A stretch of DNA of 64,000 nt from Rhizobium sp. C4 (GTDB taxonomy: Bacteria > Pseudomonadota > Alphaproteobacteria > Rhizobiales > Rhizobiaceae): positions 124,001-188,000 of the forward strand of contig NZ_JAJNCX010000005.1 of the NCBI RefSeq assembly GCF_021026315.1. Direction: 5' to 3'. Shown piece after piece: positions 46,947-55,301 of the stretch (positions within the stretch are counted from its first letter, which is position 1; the number at the start of each line of letters is the position of its first letter). The translations under genes and the position numbers were made by a program. The notes under the pieces are model-generated. The model had not been told where the DNA came from. It ran no database searches and saw only the letters and a list, made by a program, of their open reading frames with translations.

Positions 46947-46964
46947 CCAGACCCGTCTGTCCAG

Positions 46965-46991
46965 ACCGCGCGCCACGGTTTGTGCGCGGTC
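46965..46991 (+). terminator. Hairpin after folD
   Basis: GACCGCGCGC (46965-46974) pairs with GTGCGCGGTC (46982-46991), a 10-bp GC-rich stem with one G-U pair and a 7-base loop. There is no T-tract. It ends just before the 27-bp palindrome upstream of the amidohydrolase gene. Confidence 0.5.
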
Positions 46992-46994
46992 GCG

Positions 46995-47021
46995 CATATA
47001 GTTATTGACTATAACTATATG
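46995..47021. promoter_or_regulatory. 27-bp palindrome upstream of the amidohydrolase gene
   Basis: CATATAGTTAT (46995-47005) and ATAACTATATG (47011-47021) are perfect 11-bp arms around TGACT. It overlaps a possible -35 box (TTGACT, 47005-47010) 50-60 bp upstream of the amidohydrolase start. The AT-rich symmetry is typical of MarR- or GntR-family operators. No regulator gene is adjacent. Confidence 0.65.
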
Positions 47022-47059
47022 GCCTCCTAAAACCGATGCGTCGAACTCGGGAGGATGCC

Positions 47060-47932
47060 ATGATCGATCTCGCCAAAATCCGCGCCATTGATTTTCACAC
47101 CCATGCTGAAGAGGCCTGCGGTTGTCATGCCGATGACGGATATGACGAGCTGCAGACAACGATGGCGCGCTATTTCCGCGCCGCCTGGGAGCACCCGCCG
47201 ACAGTACCGGAAACGGCCGAGCATTATCGCAAGCAGAATGTCGCTGCGGTGATTTTCCCGGTCGATGCCGAGCACGAGACCGGCTACCGCCGCTACAGCA
47301 ATGAGGAAGTTGCCGAGCTCGCGGCCGAGTATAACGACGTCCTCATTCCCTTTTCCTCGATCGATCCCCACAAGGGCAAGATGGGCGTGCGCGAAGCCCG
47401 CCGTATGATCGAGCATTATGGGGTCAAGGGCTTCAAGTTCCATCCGACCTATCAGGGCTTCTATCCGAACGATCGGCTCGCCTATCCGCTTTATGAAGTT
47501 CTGGCGGAATACGGCGCGATCGCGCTGTTTCACACCGGCCAGACGGGCGTCGGGTCCGGTATGCGTGGCGGCAACGGCATGCGCCTGAAGTTTTCCAACC
47601 CCATCCATCTCGATGATGTTGCGGTCGACTTTCCGGATATGCCCATCGTCATGGCCCACCCGTCCTTCCCCTGGCAGGAAGAGGCGCTGGCGGTGGCGAC
47701 ACACAAGCCGAACGTCTATATCGACATGTCCGGCTGGTCTCCAAAGTATTTCCCGCCGCTTCTGGTGCGTTATGCCAATACACTTCTGAAGGACAAGATG
47801 TTGTTCGGCTCTGACTGGCCGATGATCTCGCCGGAGCGCTGGCTGGCGGACTTCGAAAAGATCGACATCAAGGACGAAGTGCGGCCTCTCATCCTTAAGG
47901 ACAACGCGGCTAAACTCCTCAAGCTGGCCTGA
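47060..47932 (+). CDS. Amidohydrolase-family (Amidohydro_2) enzyme
   Basis: A 290-residue metal-dependent hydrolase or decarboxylase. The metal motif is IDFHTHAEE near residue 11; later come GFKFHPTYQGF, LFHTGQTG, VMAHPSFPW and the final FGSDWPM with the catalytic Asp. The family includes lactonases of aromatic catabolism and non-oxidative decarboxylases. The exact substrate is unknown. GGGAGGA lies five bases before the ATG at 47060. It starts a new unit behind a strong palindrome, just after purU-folD, so a formaldehyde- or methyl-linked substrate is possible but speculative. Confidence 0.82.
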   Translation: MIDLAKIRAIDFHTHAEEACGCHADDGYDELQTTMARYFRAAWEHPPTVPETAEHYRKQNVAAVIFPVDAEHETGYRRYSNEEVAELAAEYNDVLIPFSSIDPHKGKMGVREARRMIEHYGVKGFKFHPTYQGFYPNDRLAYPLYEVLAEYGAIALFHTGQTGVGSGMRGGNGMRLKFSNPIHLDDVAVDFPDMPIVMAHPSFPWQEEALAVATHKPNVYIDMSGWSPKYFPPLLVRYANTLLKDKMLFGSDWPMISPERWLADFEKIDIKDEVRPLILKDNAAKLLKLA

Positions 47933-47997
47933 AGTTCCGTCTTTTTTGAAAAATATATTGCTTGCCTCATCCTGCTCTCGCGGGCAGACTTTTGGGC

Positions 47998-49536
47998 ATG
48001 TACGCATCGCACGGATTTCTGAGATCGGACATTGGTGACGTCGACGTGATCTTTCACGACGGGCTCTATCACCTCTTTCACCTTGTCCTGCCCAATCACG
48101 ACTTCATCGCACATGCGGTGAGCAGCGACGGCATGTCATGGCGTCGCGTGAAGAACGCGCTTTTCGTCGGCGATCCCGGCAGCTGGGACGACGACATGCT
48201 ATGGACCATGCATGTCACCGCTGACCCGGATCGACCAGGGGAGTGGCGCATGTTCTACACCGGGCTCTCGCGGGCGGAGTTCGGCCGCGTGCAGCGCGTA
48301 GGCCTCGCGCGTTCCAAGGATCTCTATCATTGGGAACGTTGCGCCGAGGGGAACTATCCGCTCGAAATTCGTGGTCCCTATTACGAGTCGAGCGTCGACG
48401 AAGGTCGGCAATGGGTCAGTTTCCGCGATCCCTTCTTCTATATCGATGAGAAGACCGGCGCGCGCCTGTTGCTCGCCTCAGGACGCGTCAAGAACGGGCC
48501 GGTGATCCGGCGCGGCTGCGTCGCCATGGCGCGGGAGATTGCGCCGGACACATTCGAATTCCTCTCTCCGCTGCACAAGCCCGGCCTTTACGACGACGTC
48601 GAGGTTCCCAACCTCTTCTGGCTCGGCGATCGCTATTATCTGATCGGCTCGATCCGTGAAGACATCAAGATCCACTATTGGTATTCCGAGCGTCTTGAAG
48701 GGCCTTACGAGAACTTCTTCGAAAATGTTCTTCTGCCATTTGGCAACTATGCAGGGCGCGTCTGCCAGAATGGTGGTCGGCCACTCCTGTTCTGCTTCTT
48801 TGCGCGGACGGAGATGATCAATGGTCGTGAGGTGACCAAGAAGGTTCTGCCACCACCGAAGGAGCTGGTGCAGGGGCAGGGGGGCCGGTTGAGGCTGAAA
48901 TCCTCCGGCGCATTCAATGGATTGGTCACAGGTGCGGAGAAAATTACCACCGCTTCACAATGTCGTTTTCTCTACGGAAACTCGCATGCGAGCCTGAGCG
49001 ACCAGGAAGGTGGTTTGAGCTTCGCGTGTCGGAGTGGTTACGAGGCCGTTCTGCTGCCGGGCCGGCACGATGATTTCCGGCTGCGATGCGTCATGACACT
49101 CCATGGATCTGGAAAGTGCGGCCTGGTCCTTCGGACCAACGAAGACGGCGACGGCTACTATCTCGCGCTGGATCTGGTGAAAGGCGTGGCGCAGATCCGG
49201 GCGTGGGGAGCCAATCCGACCCCGGTGTTTGAGCATTCCTTCCGCTACGATCCGCTTCAGGATGCGCATTTTCAGGAAGAGCAGCGGGAAAGCTGGTTGG
49301 TCGAAGTTGTCGCCCATGGCATGTATCTTGAGGTCTCGATCGGTGGCTATGTCGTTCTCAGCCTTGTGGACGAGACATATGCCGAGGGTGCGGTGGGGTT
49401 CTACGCCGAATCTGCCGCTCTTGGCATTGCCGAGCTGCAGATCGAGAGCCTGGCGCGGCCCGTCTCGGAACATGCGTCCGAGATGGTTTACACGGCAACG
49501 CGCCCGGACAACACGGACCGCGAGGCGGTGCGCTGA
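47998..49536 (+). CDS. Clan GH-J-like glycosidase (GH32/GH68/GH43-type five-bladed propeller) of the mannosylfructose locus
   Basis: A 512-residue protein with an N-terminal beta-propeller (about 1-300) and a C-terminal beta-sandwich-like part (about 330-490). Catalytic landmarks of fructoside hydrolases are suggested: Asp14 or Asp16 in the DIGDVDVIFHDG segment, RDP at residues 143-145, and Glu202 in VEVPNLFW. No signal peptide is visible, so it should act in the cytoplasm. Its stop overlaps the phosphatase start (TGATG). Cleavage or transfer on mannosylfructose or a related beta-fructofuranoside is the best inference. The start at 47998 is chosen on homology style; its ribosome site is poor and an in-frame TTG lies at 47962. 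Confidence 0.75.
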   Translation: MYASHGFLRSDIGDVDVIFHDGLYHLFHLVLPNHDFIAHAVSSDGMSWRRVKNALFVGDPGSWDDDMLWTMHVTADPDRPGEWRMFYTGLSRAEFGRVQRVGLARSKDLYHWERCAEGNYPLEIRGPYYESSVDEGRQWVSFRDPFFYIDEKTGARLLLASGRVKNGPVIRRGCVAMAREIAPDTFEFLSPLHKPGLYDDVEVPNLFWLGDRYYLIGSIREDIKIHYWYSERLEGPYENFFENVLLPFGNYAGRVCQNGGRPLLFCFFARTEMINGREVTKKVLPPPKELVQGQGGRLRLKSSGAFNGLVTGAEKITTASQCRFLYGNSHASLSDQEGGLSFACRSGYEAVLLPGRHDDFRLRCVMTLHGSGKCGLVLRTNEDGDGYYLALDLVKGVAQIRAWGANPTPVFEHSFRYDPLQDAHFQEEQRESWLVEVVAHGMYLEVSIGGYVVLSLVDETYAEGAVGFYAESAALGIAELQIESLARPVSEHASEMVYTATRPDNTDREAVR

Positions 49537-50270
49537 TGTCCGCCCCGGAGGAAGGCAAGTGGCTGATCGTCAGCGATATTGACGATACCCTGACAGGTGA
49601 CAGAGAGGCGCTGGAAAGTCTCTGGCTGGCGGTGCGTCGGCAACGAATGACGGTCTGCCTGGCGCTGAACTCCAGTCGGCCGGCCGAGAGCGTCGACAGG
49701 ACAATTCGGTCGTATTTTCCGAGTGATTTCACGCCGCGCGCGATCATTACCGGCCTTGGAACCGAGATCCGGATTGACGGCCAGTTTGTCCCCGAATGGG
49801 CACATCGCTTCGCGGCGTGGCCGCGGCAGGAGATCGTTGATGTCGTGCGGCGGTTCGGCCATCAGGCGCATGCCGACGAGTTTCAGACGCCGGGGAAGGC
49901 CAGTTTCTCCGTGCCTGACCGGGCTTCTGTCGAGGCCGTGCTCGCTGAGCTTTCCGCGCGCCGACTTCCGGCGCAGGCGCTTTATACCGGCAAAAGCGAT
50001 CTCGATCTGATTGCTCCGGAGGCGGGAAAGGATCTGGCGCTGCTATTCCTGGCGCGGCAGTTGCGGATCCCGGCGGGAAGGGTGATTGCTGCCGGGGATT
50101 CCGGCAACGATCTTGCCATGTTCGAAGCTGCCGATCGCGCCATCGCTGTCGGCAATGCGCGACCGGAGCTGGTTCATACGGCGCCCAGATACAAGACGTA
50201 TTTTGCCCGGGCTCCGCATGCCGCTGGCGTGTTGGAAGGCCTGCAGGCTTACGGCGTGCTCGCGTCGTAA
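49536..50270 (+). CDS. mfppA: Mannosylfructose-6-phosphate phosphatase (sucrose-phosphatase-like HAD)
   Basis: A 244-residue HAD enzyme of the sucrose-phosphate phosphatase type. Motif I is SDIDDTLTG with nucleophile Asp14 and acid/base Asp16; the Ser of NSSRP is motif II, Lys lies in YTGKSDLD, and motif IV is AAGDSGNDLAMF. In A. tumefaciens the homologous pair MfpsA/MfppA makes mannosylfructose, a compatible solute. Translation is coupled to the glycosidase gene by TGATG, and the synthase gene follows after 78 bp. Confidence 0.9.
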   Translation: MSAPEEGKWLIVSDIDDTLTGDREALESLWLAVRRQRMTVCLALNSSRPAESVDRTIRSYFPSDFTPRAIITGLGTEIRIDGQFVPEWAHRFAAWPRQEIVDVVRRFGHQAHADEFQTPGKASFSVPDRASVEAVLAELSARRLPAQALYTGKSDLDLIAPEAGKDLALLFLARQLRIPAGRVIAAGDSGNDLAMFEAADRAIAVGNARPELVHTAPRYKTYFARAPHAAGVLEGLQAYGVLAS

Positions 50271-50348
50271 CCTTCTGTTTCGGAACCTTGCCATCTGACA
50301 GGCGTTAAAACTTCAAGTCTCAGCTGTTGAACAAGAGGGAAAACGACC

Positions 50349-51650
50349 ATGGCCGGACAACATGTCGGTTCGCTTCTGATGATTTCGCTGCATGGATATG
50401 TGGCGGGTTCACCTGAATTGGGAAAGCCGGACACGGGAGGGCAGGTGGTCTTCGTGCTCGAACTGGCCAAGCGCTTTTCGCGTCTCGGCTACCGGGTCGA
50501 CGTCATGACCCGTCGCTTCGAGGACCAGCCGGCAGAGGACGAGATCAATGACAATCTGAAGATCATTCGCATCCCGTTCGGCGGCCGCCACTTCATTCGC
50601 AAGGAGGACATGCACGACTGGTACGGCGACTTCGTCACCAATGCGCTCGCCTATATCCGCAAACGCAAGCTCCACTACGATGTGATCAACTCCCACTATT
50701 GGGATGCCGGTGTCAGCGGACAGAAGATCGCCGAAGAGCTCCAGATCCCGCATGTCCACACGCCGCATTCGCTTGGCTGGTGGAAGCAGCATGACATGGT
50801 CGGCGCCGATCCGGACGAAATTACCGGCTATCGCTTCGATGAGCGTATTCGCCGCGAATTCGTTCTCTACCGCAGCTGCGATCATGTGATCGCGACCAGC
50901 GAGCAGCAGGTCGATCTGATTGCGGAACAATACGAGCTACCCCGCGACCACATCACGATGATCCCGCCGGGGATTGATGAGGGTCGCTTCACGCCCGCGA
51001 CGCCGGATATGGTGCGCCGGGCACGCGACAGGCTCGGCATGTCGGAAAAGGACATCTACATCGTCGGTCGTGCGGCCGAAAACAAGGGTTACGACCTCGC
51101 CATTCACGCCATGGCACATCTGAAGACCCTGCAGCCGGAGGCGCGTCTTGTCCTGGCCGCGGGCGCAAACTCGGACAGTGATATAGCGCTTCTCGATCAA
51201 TACAAGGCGATCGCCACCGAAATCGGGGTCGAGGACCGGATCGACTGGCGTGGCTATGTCGAGGACAAGGATCTCGCCGACTGCTATCGCGCGCCCGGCG
51301 TCTTCGCATTGCCGTCGCGCTACGAGCCTTTTGGCATGACGGCGGTCGAGGCGATGGCCTGTGGCACGCCGACAGTGATGACCGTCCATGGCGGGCTTCA
51401 CGAGCAGATCGAATTCGGCCGTCACGCGCTGGTCGCCGATCCGAAACGGGCAGAGGAATTTGCGGCAGTGCTGAACCTGCCGCTGCAATACCCCTGGATG
51501 CGGGAAACCCTGTCGGTTGAGGGCGCACGCTTTGCCCGCCGCGCCTTTGGCTGGACGGGCATTGCGCGTCGGACCATCAATCTGTTTGAACATTTCCGAG
51601 GACGGTACGATGCCTATCAGGCAGAAGATCTGGCATCGCCGGCGGCATAA
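50349..51650 (+). CDS. mfpsA: Mannosylfructose-phosphate synthase (GT4)
   Basis: A 433-residue GT-B glycosyltransferase of the sucrose-phosphate synthase group that would join mannose from GDP-mannose to fructose 6-phosphate. The glycine-rich N-terminal loop is KPDTGGQVVFVLELA; the HTPHSLGWWK segment and the E-x7-E motif (EPFGMTAVE) in SRYEPFGMTAVEAMACGTP are intact. The length is about that of A. tumefaciens MfpsA. GAGGG precedes the ATG at 50349. The gene ends at a strong bidirectional terminator facing the sugar transporter operon. Confidence 0.92.
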   Translation: MAGQHVGSLLMISLHGYVAGSPELGKPDTGGQVVFVLELAKRFSRLGYRVDVMTRRFEDQPAEDEINDNLKIIRIPFGGRHFIRKEDMHDWYGDFVTNALAYIRKRKLHYDVINSHYWDAGVSGQKIAEELQIPHVHTPHSLGWWKQHDMVGADPDEITGYRFDERIRREFVLYRSCDHVIATSEQQVDLIAEQYELPRDHITMIPPGIDEGRFTPATPDMVRRARDRLGMSEKDIYIVGRAAENKGYDLAIHAMAHLKTLQPEARLVLAAGANSDSDIALLDQYKAIATEIGVEDRIDWRGYVEDKDLADCYRAPGVFALPSRYEPFGMTAVEAMACGTPTVMTVHGGLHEQIEFGRHALVADPKRAEEFAAVLNLPLQYPWMRETLSVEGARFARRAFGWTGIARRTINLFEHFRGRYDAYQAEDLASPAA

Positions 51651-51656
51651 AGCAAG

Positions 51657-51695
51657 AAATCATTCGATAATAAAGCTATTATTATCGAATGATTT
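51657..51695. terminator. Bidirectional intrinsic terminator between mfpsA and the sugar-transporter ATPase gene
   Basis: A 17-bp perfect stem (51657-51673 with 51679-51695) and a 5-base loop lies between two converging genes. The stem is AT-rich, with A-runs on one side and T-runs on the other, so it can work for both strands. Confidence 0.85.
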
Positions 51696-51712
51696 TGCCT
51701 TCTGGTCCGTAC

Positions 51713-52513
51713 TCAGTCGATCGCACCGGGTCCGCGGATGGCGTTCGGAGGGCATTTGCCAAGAATGATCATGCCGAGCACCTCGTCCTTTGTGACTTCG
51801 GTCGTCTTGGCATAGCCAACAACCTGGCCGTTCTTCATCACGGCGACGCGATCGGCGAGATCGAAGACGTCGTGGATGTCGTGGCTGATCAGGAAGATCC
51901 CGATGCCGTCCTTTTTCAGTTCCTTGATCAGCTCGCCGACCTGTGCGGTTTCGTGCGGGCCGAGAGCAGCTGTCGGCTCATCCATGATGAGGATGCGCGC
52001 ATTGAACAGGATGGCGCGGGCAATCGCCACCGACTGGCGCTGACCACCGGAAAGCGCCTTCACCGGCTCCTTGAAACGGCGGAAGTTCGGGTTGAGCCGA
52101 CCCATGACCTTGCGGGCCTCGGCCTCCATGGCCGCGTCGTCCAGCGTTCCCCAGCTTGTCAGCAGTTCGCGGCCCAGGAACAGATTGGCGGCGGCATCGA
52201 CATTGTCTGCCAGCGCGAGCGTCTGGTAGATCGTTTCGATCCCATAGGCCTTGGCGTCGCGCGGGTTGCCGATCTGCACTTCCTCGCCATTGATCCGGAT
52301 CTGGCCGGAATCGCGCGGATAGGCGCCGGAGAGGATCTTGATCAGGGTCGACTTGCCGGCGCCGTTGTGGCCGAGGAGGCCAACGACTTCGCCCGGGAAG
52401 AGGTCGACACTCGCGTGGTCGACGGCCTTGATGCCGCCGAATGCAATCGAGATGTCGCGCATCTCGACAAGCGGCGTCGCACCATTGTGAGGATTTCCGA
52501 TGTTGGCGTTCAT
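51713..52513 (-). CDS. Sugar ABC transporter ATP-binding protein (single-domain, XylG-like)
   Basis: A 266-residue ABC ATPase of the carbohydrate uptake CUT2 type, but with only one nucleotide-binding domain where XylG/GguA have two. Walker [10 protein letters not shown] is at residues 48-56; the signature is [14 protein letters not shown] and Walker [13 protein letters not shown]. It presumably works as a homodimer, as in the FrcA-type transporters of rhizobia. The ATG at 52513 is preferred because AAGGAGG lies six bases upstream; the ATG at 52519 lies directly against that site. Confidence 0.87.
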   Translation of the reverse strand: MNANIGNPHNGATPLVEMRDISIAFGGIKAVDHASVDLFPGEVVGLLGHNGAGKSTLIKILSGAYPRDSGQIRINGEEVQIGNPRDAKAYGIETIYQTLALADNVDAAANLFLGRELLTSWGTLDDAAMEAEARKVMGRLNPNFRRFKEPVKALSGGQRQSVAIARAILFNARILIMDEPTAALGPHETAQVGELIKELKKDGIGIFLISHDIHDVFDLADRVAVMKNGQVVGYAKTTEVTKDEVLGMIILGKCPPNAIRGPGAID

Positions 52514-52524
52514 GTTCATCCTCC

Positions 52525-53853
52525 TTACTTGATGCGACGGCGATAGACGGTGTCGAGCCAGACGGCGACGACGAGCACGCCGCCAACCACCATTTGCTGC
52601 ATGGCAGCCTCGAACCCGATCAGGACCATGCCAGACTGCAGCGACTGCATGACGAGCGCGCCGAGCATGGCGCCCCAGATGGTGCCGGAGCCGCCGGCGA
52701 GCGACGTGCCGCCGATGACGGCTGCTGCGATGACGTAGAGTTCATCGACCTTGCCGAGGTCGGCTGTCGCCGAATTGAGGCGGGCCGAGGCGATGATCGC
52801 GGAAATGCCGACCAGTGTGCCCATAAGCGCGAAGACCATGACGGTCATGCGCTTGGTATTGATGCCGGCGAGTTCCGCCGCTTCCGGATTGCCACCGATG
52901 GCGAAGACATAGCGGCCAAAGCGGGTGCGGTTGGCAATGAAGGTCATGACGATCAGAACGGCGCCGGCAATGAGAACCGGAATGGCGAAACCGTGACCGA
53001 TGAAGAGACCACCTGGTGGAACGGGGATGTTGTGGCTGGTCGCATATTCCTTCACGATGCCCGCAGGCCACGGATAATTGTTTGCAATGTAGGCCGCGCC
53101 AAGGACGAGAACGGAGCCGAGCACGGCGATGAACACCTCTGCCCAGACCGGACGCAGCGGGAAGCCGAAGCGCTGGCGCTGCCTGCGGCCGGCAATCAGC
53201 GAGAGAATGATCAGAACGCAGACGACAATGGCCACGACCCAGCTCGCGGTCACGCCGATCGCGCCATAGGGTCCGCCACCGATCAGCTTGAAATTGGGGT
53301 CGAGCGGCGAAATCGTCTCGCCGCGCGTGACCCACCAGGCAGCGCCGCGCCAGACGAGCATGCCGCCGAGGGTCACGATGAAAGAGGGGATCTGCAGATA
53401 GGCAACCAGCAAGCCCTGGAAGGCGCCGATGGCGGTTGCAACGACGAGCGCAACGATGACGGCGAGAATCCAGATCATCGGATGCCCTAGGCCGAGGCCG
53501 AGAACCTTCGGGAAGATCCAGACCTGCGCGGCGCCGGTGATCATGGCGGTCACGCCGAGAACGGAGCCGACCGACAGGTCGATATGGCGCGTGACGATGA
53601 TCAGAACCATGCCGGTCGCCATGACGGCGATCGACGCAGTCTGTACCGAGAGGTTCCAGAGGTTTCGGTAGGTGAGGAAGGCACCGTTATTGTTGAATAT
53701 CGCGCCGTATTCATGGAAACCGACCCAGATGAGGATCAGCGCGCCGAACATGCCGAGCATGCGCGCGTCGATTTCGGTGGCCCGGAGGAAGGCGGTCAAA
53801 AGGCCTTCCTTGCCTTGTGTCTGTGTCGTTACGGCGGTCTGAGTCTGTGTCAC
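52525..53853 (-). CDS. xylH: Sugar ABC transporter permease, XylH-like
   Basis: A 442-residue permease of the XylH/RbsC class. Family motifs are [16 protein letters not shown], the [20 protein letters not shown] segment, [19 protein letters not shown] and [16 protein letters not shown]. It is longer than E. coli XylH because of an extended loop around residues 240-310. The start is a GTG at 53853 with AGAGG eight bases upstream. It follows the binding-protein gene after 172 bp with an intrinsic terminator in between, and precedes the ATPase gene by 11 bp. The xylose symbol is by resemblance. Confidence 0.85.
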   Translation of the reverse strand: MTQTQTAVTTQTQGKEGLLTAFLRATEIDARMLGMFGALILIWVGFHEYGAIFNNNGAFLTYRNLWNLSVQTASIAVMATGMVLIIVTRHIDLSVGSVLGVTAMITGAAQVWIFPKVLGLGLGHPMIWILAVIVALVVATAIGAFQGLLVAYLQIPSFIVTLGGMLVWRGAAWWVTRGETISPLDPNFKLIGGGPYGAIGVTASWVVAIVVCVLIILSLIAGRRQRQRFGFPLRPVWAEVFIAVLGSVLVLGAAYIANNYPWPAGIVKEYATSHNIPVPPGGLFIGHGFAIPVLIAGAVLIVMTFIANRTRFGRYVFAIGGNPEAAELAGINTKRMTVMVFALMGTLVGISAIIASARLNSATADLGKVDELYVIAAAVIGGTSLAGGSGTIWGAMLGALVMQSLQSGMVLIGFEAAMQQMVVGGVLVVAVWLDTVYRRRIK

Positions 53854-53968
53854 TGCCCCTGCCTCTCAAGCTTATCGTTCTTGTGATGGAATTGCTGTCG
53901 CATCCGGGCGCGATATGCCCGATCTGGCATCCATTTCGGGCGAGCCGCCAGCAAACGTCTCTGCCTTC

Positions 53969-53999
53969 AAAAAACCGCGCCGCTGGAGCGACGCGGTTT
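53969..53999 (-). terminator. Intrinsic terminator/attenuator after the XylF-like gene
   Basis: Read leftward, AAACCGCG (53999-53992) and CGCGGTTT (53979-53972) form a stem with inner GCT/AGC pairing, followed directly by a run of six T (53974-53969). This is a textbook intrinsic terminator inside the operon, so only part of the transcripts should reach the permease and ATPase genes. Confidence 0.8.
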
Positions 54000-54025
54000 C
54001 CGATCATGACGATCGTTTCAGGCGA

Positions 54026-55066
54026 TCAATCGCAAGCCTTAACGGTGCCGGCCTTGACGCCTGCGCAGGCGGTTGCCTTGTCGATCCAGCCAGCCTTGAT
54101 GACGTCGCCCAGCGTGTCCCTGGTAACGGCGAAGGGCTTGAGGAGAACAGCGTTCATCTCAACCTTGTGTGCGCCGTCCTTGAACTTCTGAACGTTCGGA
54201 ACGGACGAGGCATCCTTGCCGTCGGCAAGCATGAGGGCTGCTTCTGCTGCGGCCTTGCCGAGTTCGCGCGAGTCCTTCCAGATCGAGACGAGCTGGGTGC
54301 CGAGCGCAACGCGGTTGATGGCGGCTGCGTCGCCGTCCTGGCCGGTGACCGGAACGGAGCCAGCGAGGCCCTGGGCAGACAGCGCTGCCACAACACCACC
54401 GGCCATGCCGTCGTTCTGCGACAGAACGGCGTCAACCTTGTTGTTGTTGGCGGTGAGGATCTGCTCCATGTTCTTCTGGGCGTTTTCCGGCTTCCAGCCA
54501 TCCGAGGAGGCTTCGCCGACGATCTTGATCGCACCGGAGTCAACCTTCGGCTTGATGACTTCCATCATGCCCTTCAGCAGGAACGCGGAGTTCGGGTCGC
54601 CCTGGTCGCCCTTGATGATGGCGAAGTTGCCCTTGTCCTTCACCTTGACGACTTCCTCGGCCATCATCTTGCCGACGCCGACATTGTTGAAGGTCATGTA
54701 GAGAACGCTCGGATCTTCGATCTGAACGTCATAGGCAATCGTCGGAATGCCTTCGTCCTTGGCCTTCTGGACGGCCGGCATGATGGCTTCAGAGTCCCAC
54801 GGAACAACCAGCAGAACGTTGGCACCCTGCGAAATCAGGGATTCGATGTCCGTCAGCTGCTTGGCAGCAGACCCCTGCGCGTCGGCGGAAATGTACTTGT
54901 CGCCAGCGGCTTCGACGATCTTCTTGATGACGGCTTCGTCGCGCTTCCAGCGTTCTTCCTGGAAGATCTTCCAGGATACGGCGATGGTCTTGCCAGCGGC
55001 GAAAACCGGGCTTGCCGCAGACATGACAAACACTGCGCCTGCAAGCGCAGCAGCAAACTTCTTCAT
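54026..55066 (-). CDS. xylF: Periplasmic sugar-binding protein, XylF-like
   Basis: A 346-residue type I periplasmic receptor. The signal peptide is MKKFAAALAGAVFVMSAASP with cleavage after PVFAA. The mature protein matches XylF in layout: ERWKRDEAVIKK near the start, VLLVVPWDSEAI, AYDVQIEDPSVLYMTFDN-like strand, TANNNKVDAVLSQNDGMAGG and VPVTGQDGD. It differs clearly from FrcB, so xylose or a related aldose is a better guess than fructose, but mannosylfructose-derived sugars cannot be ruled out given the neighbouring genes. GGAGG lies five bases before the ATG at 55066. Confidence 0.88.
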   Translation of the reverse strand: MKKFAAALAGAVFVMSAASPVFAAGKTIAVSWKIFQEERWKRDEAVIKKIVEAAGDKYISADAQGSAAKQLTDIESLISQGANVLLVVPWDSEAIMPAVQKAKDEGIPTIAYDVQIEDPSVLYMTFNNVGVGKMMAEEVVKVKDKGNFAIIKGDQGDPNSAFLLKGMMEVIKPKVDSGAIKIVGEASSDGWKPENAQKNMEQILTANNNKVDAVLSQNDGMAGGVVAALSAQGLAGSVPVTGQDGDAAAINRVALGTQLVSIWKDSRELGKAAAEAALMLADGKDASSVPNVQKFKDGAHKVEMNAVLLKPFAVTRDTLGDVIKAGWIDKATACAGVKAGTVKACD

Positions 55067-55159
55067 GACGTCCTCCCAAATGCTCTCAAGCATCAAAAGC
55101 AAGAATGGCACAGGGACTCCCGACCCCGGCCTTCGCAGAGACTTTTTTTTAGCCTCAAA

Positions 55160-55182
55160 AAAATAAGTGACACGCTTATTTT
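55160..55182. promoter_or_regulatory. Candidate ROK-regulator operator, site 1
   Basis: AAAATAAG and CTTATTTT form perfect 8-bp arms around a 7-base spacer, about 95 bp upstream of the XylF-like gene. AT-rich dyads of this form are usual for ROK repressors such as Mlc, NagC and XylR. Confidence 0.5.
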
Positions 55183-55219
55183 GGTATGTCAAGATAAAAA
55201 CACAACTCGCTAAGTTGCT

Positions 55220-55244
55220 GCAATGCAATAGATTTTTGCATTGC
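55220..55244. promoter_or_regulatory. Candidate ROK-regulator operator, site 2
   Basis: GCAATGCAA and TTGCATTGC form perfect 9-bp arms around a 7-base spacer, 58 bp upstream of the ROK regulator start. It has the same spacer length as site 1, with centres about 61 bp apart, which would suit looping or autoregulation. Confidence 0.5.
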
Positions 55245-55301
55245 GAGAGCTTCTGGCGCTTGGGGGAGGAGCGGCCCTTGGAGGGCTGCTCGGAGGAAAG
55301 C

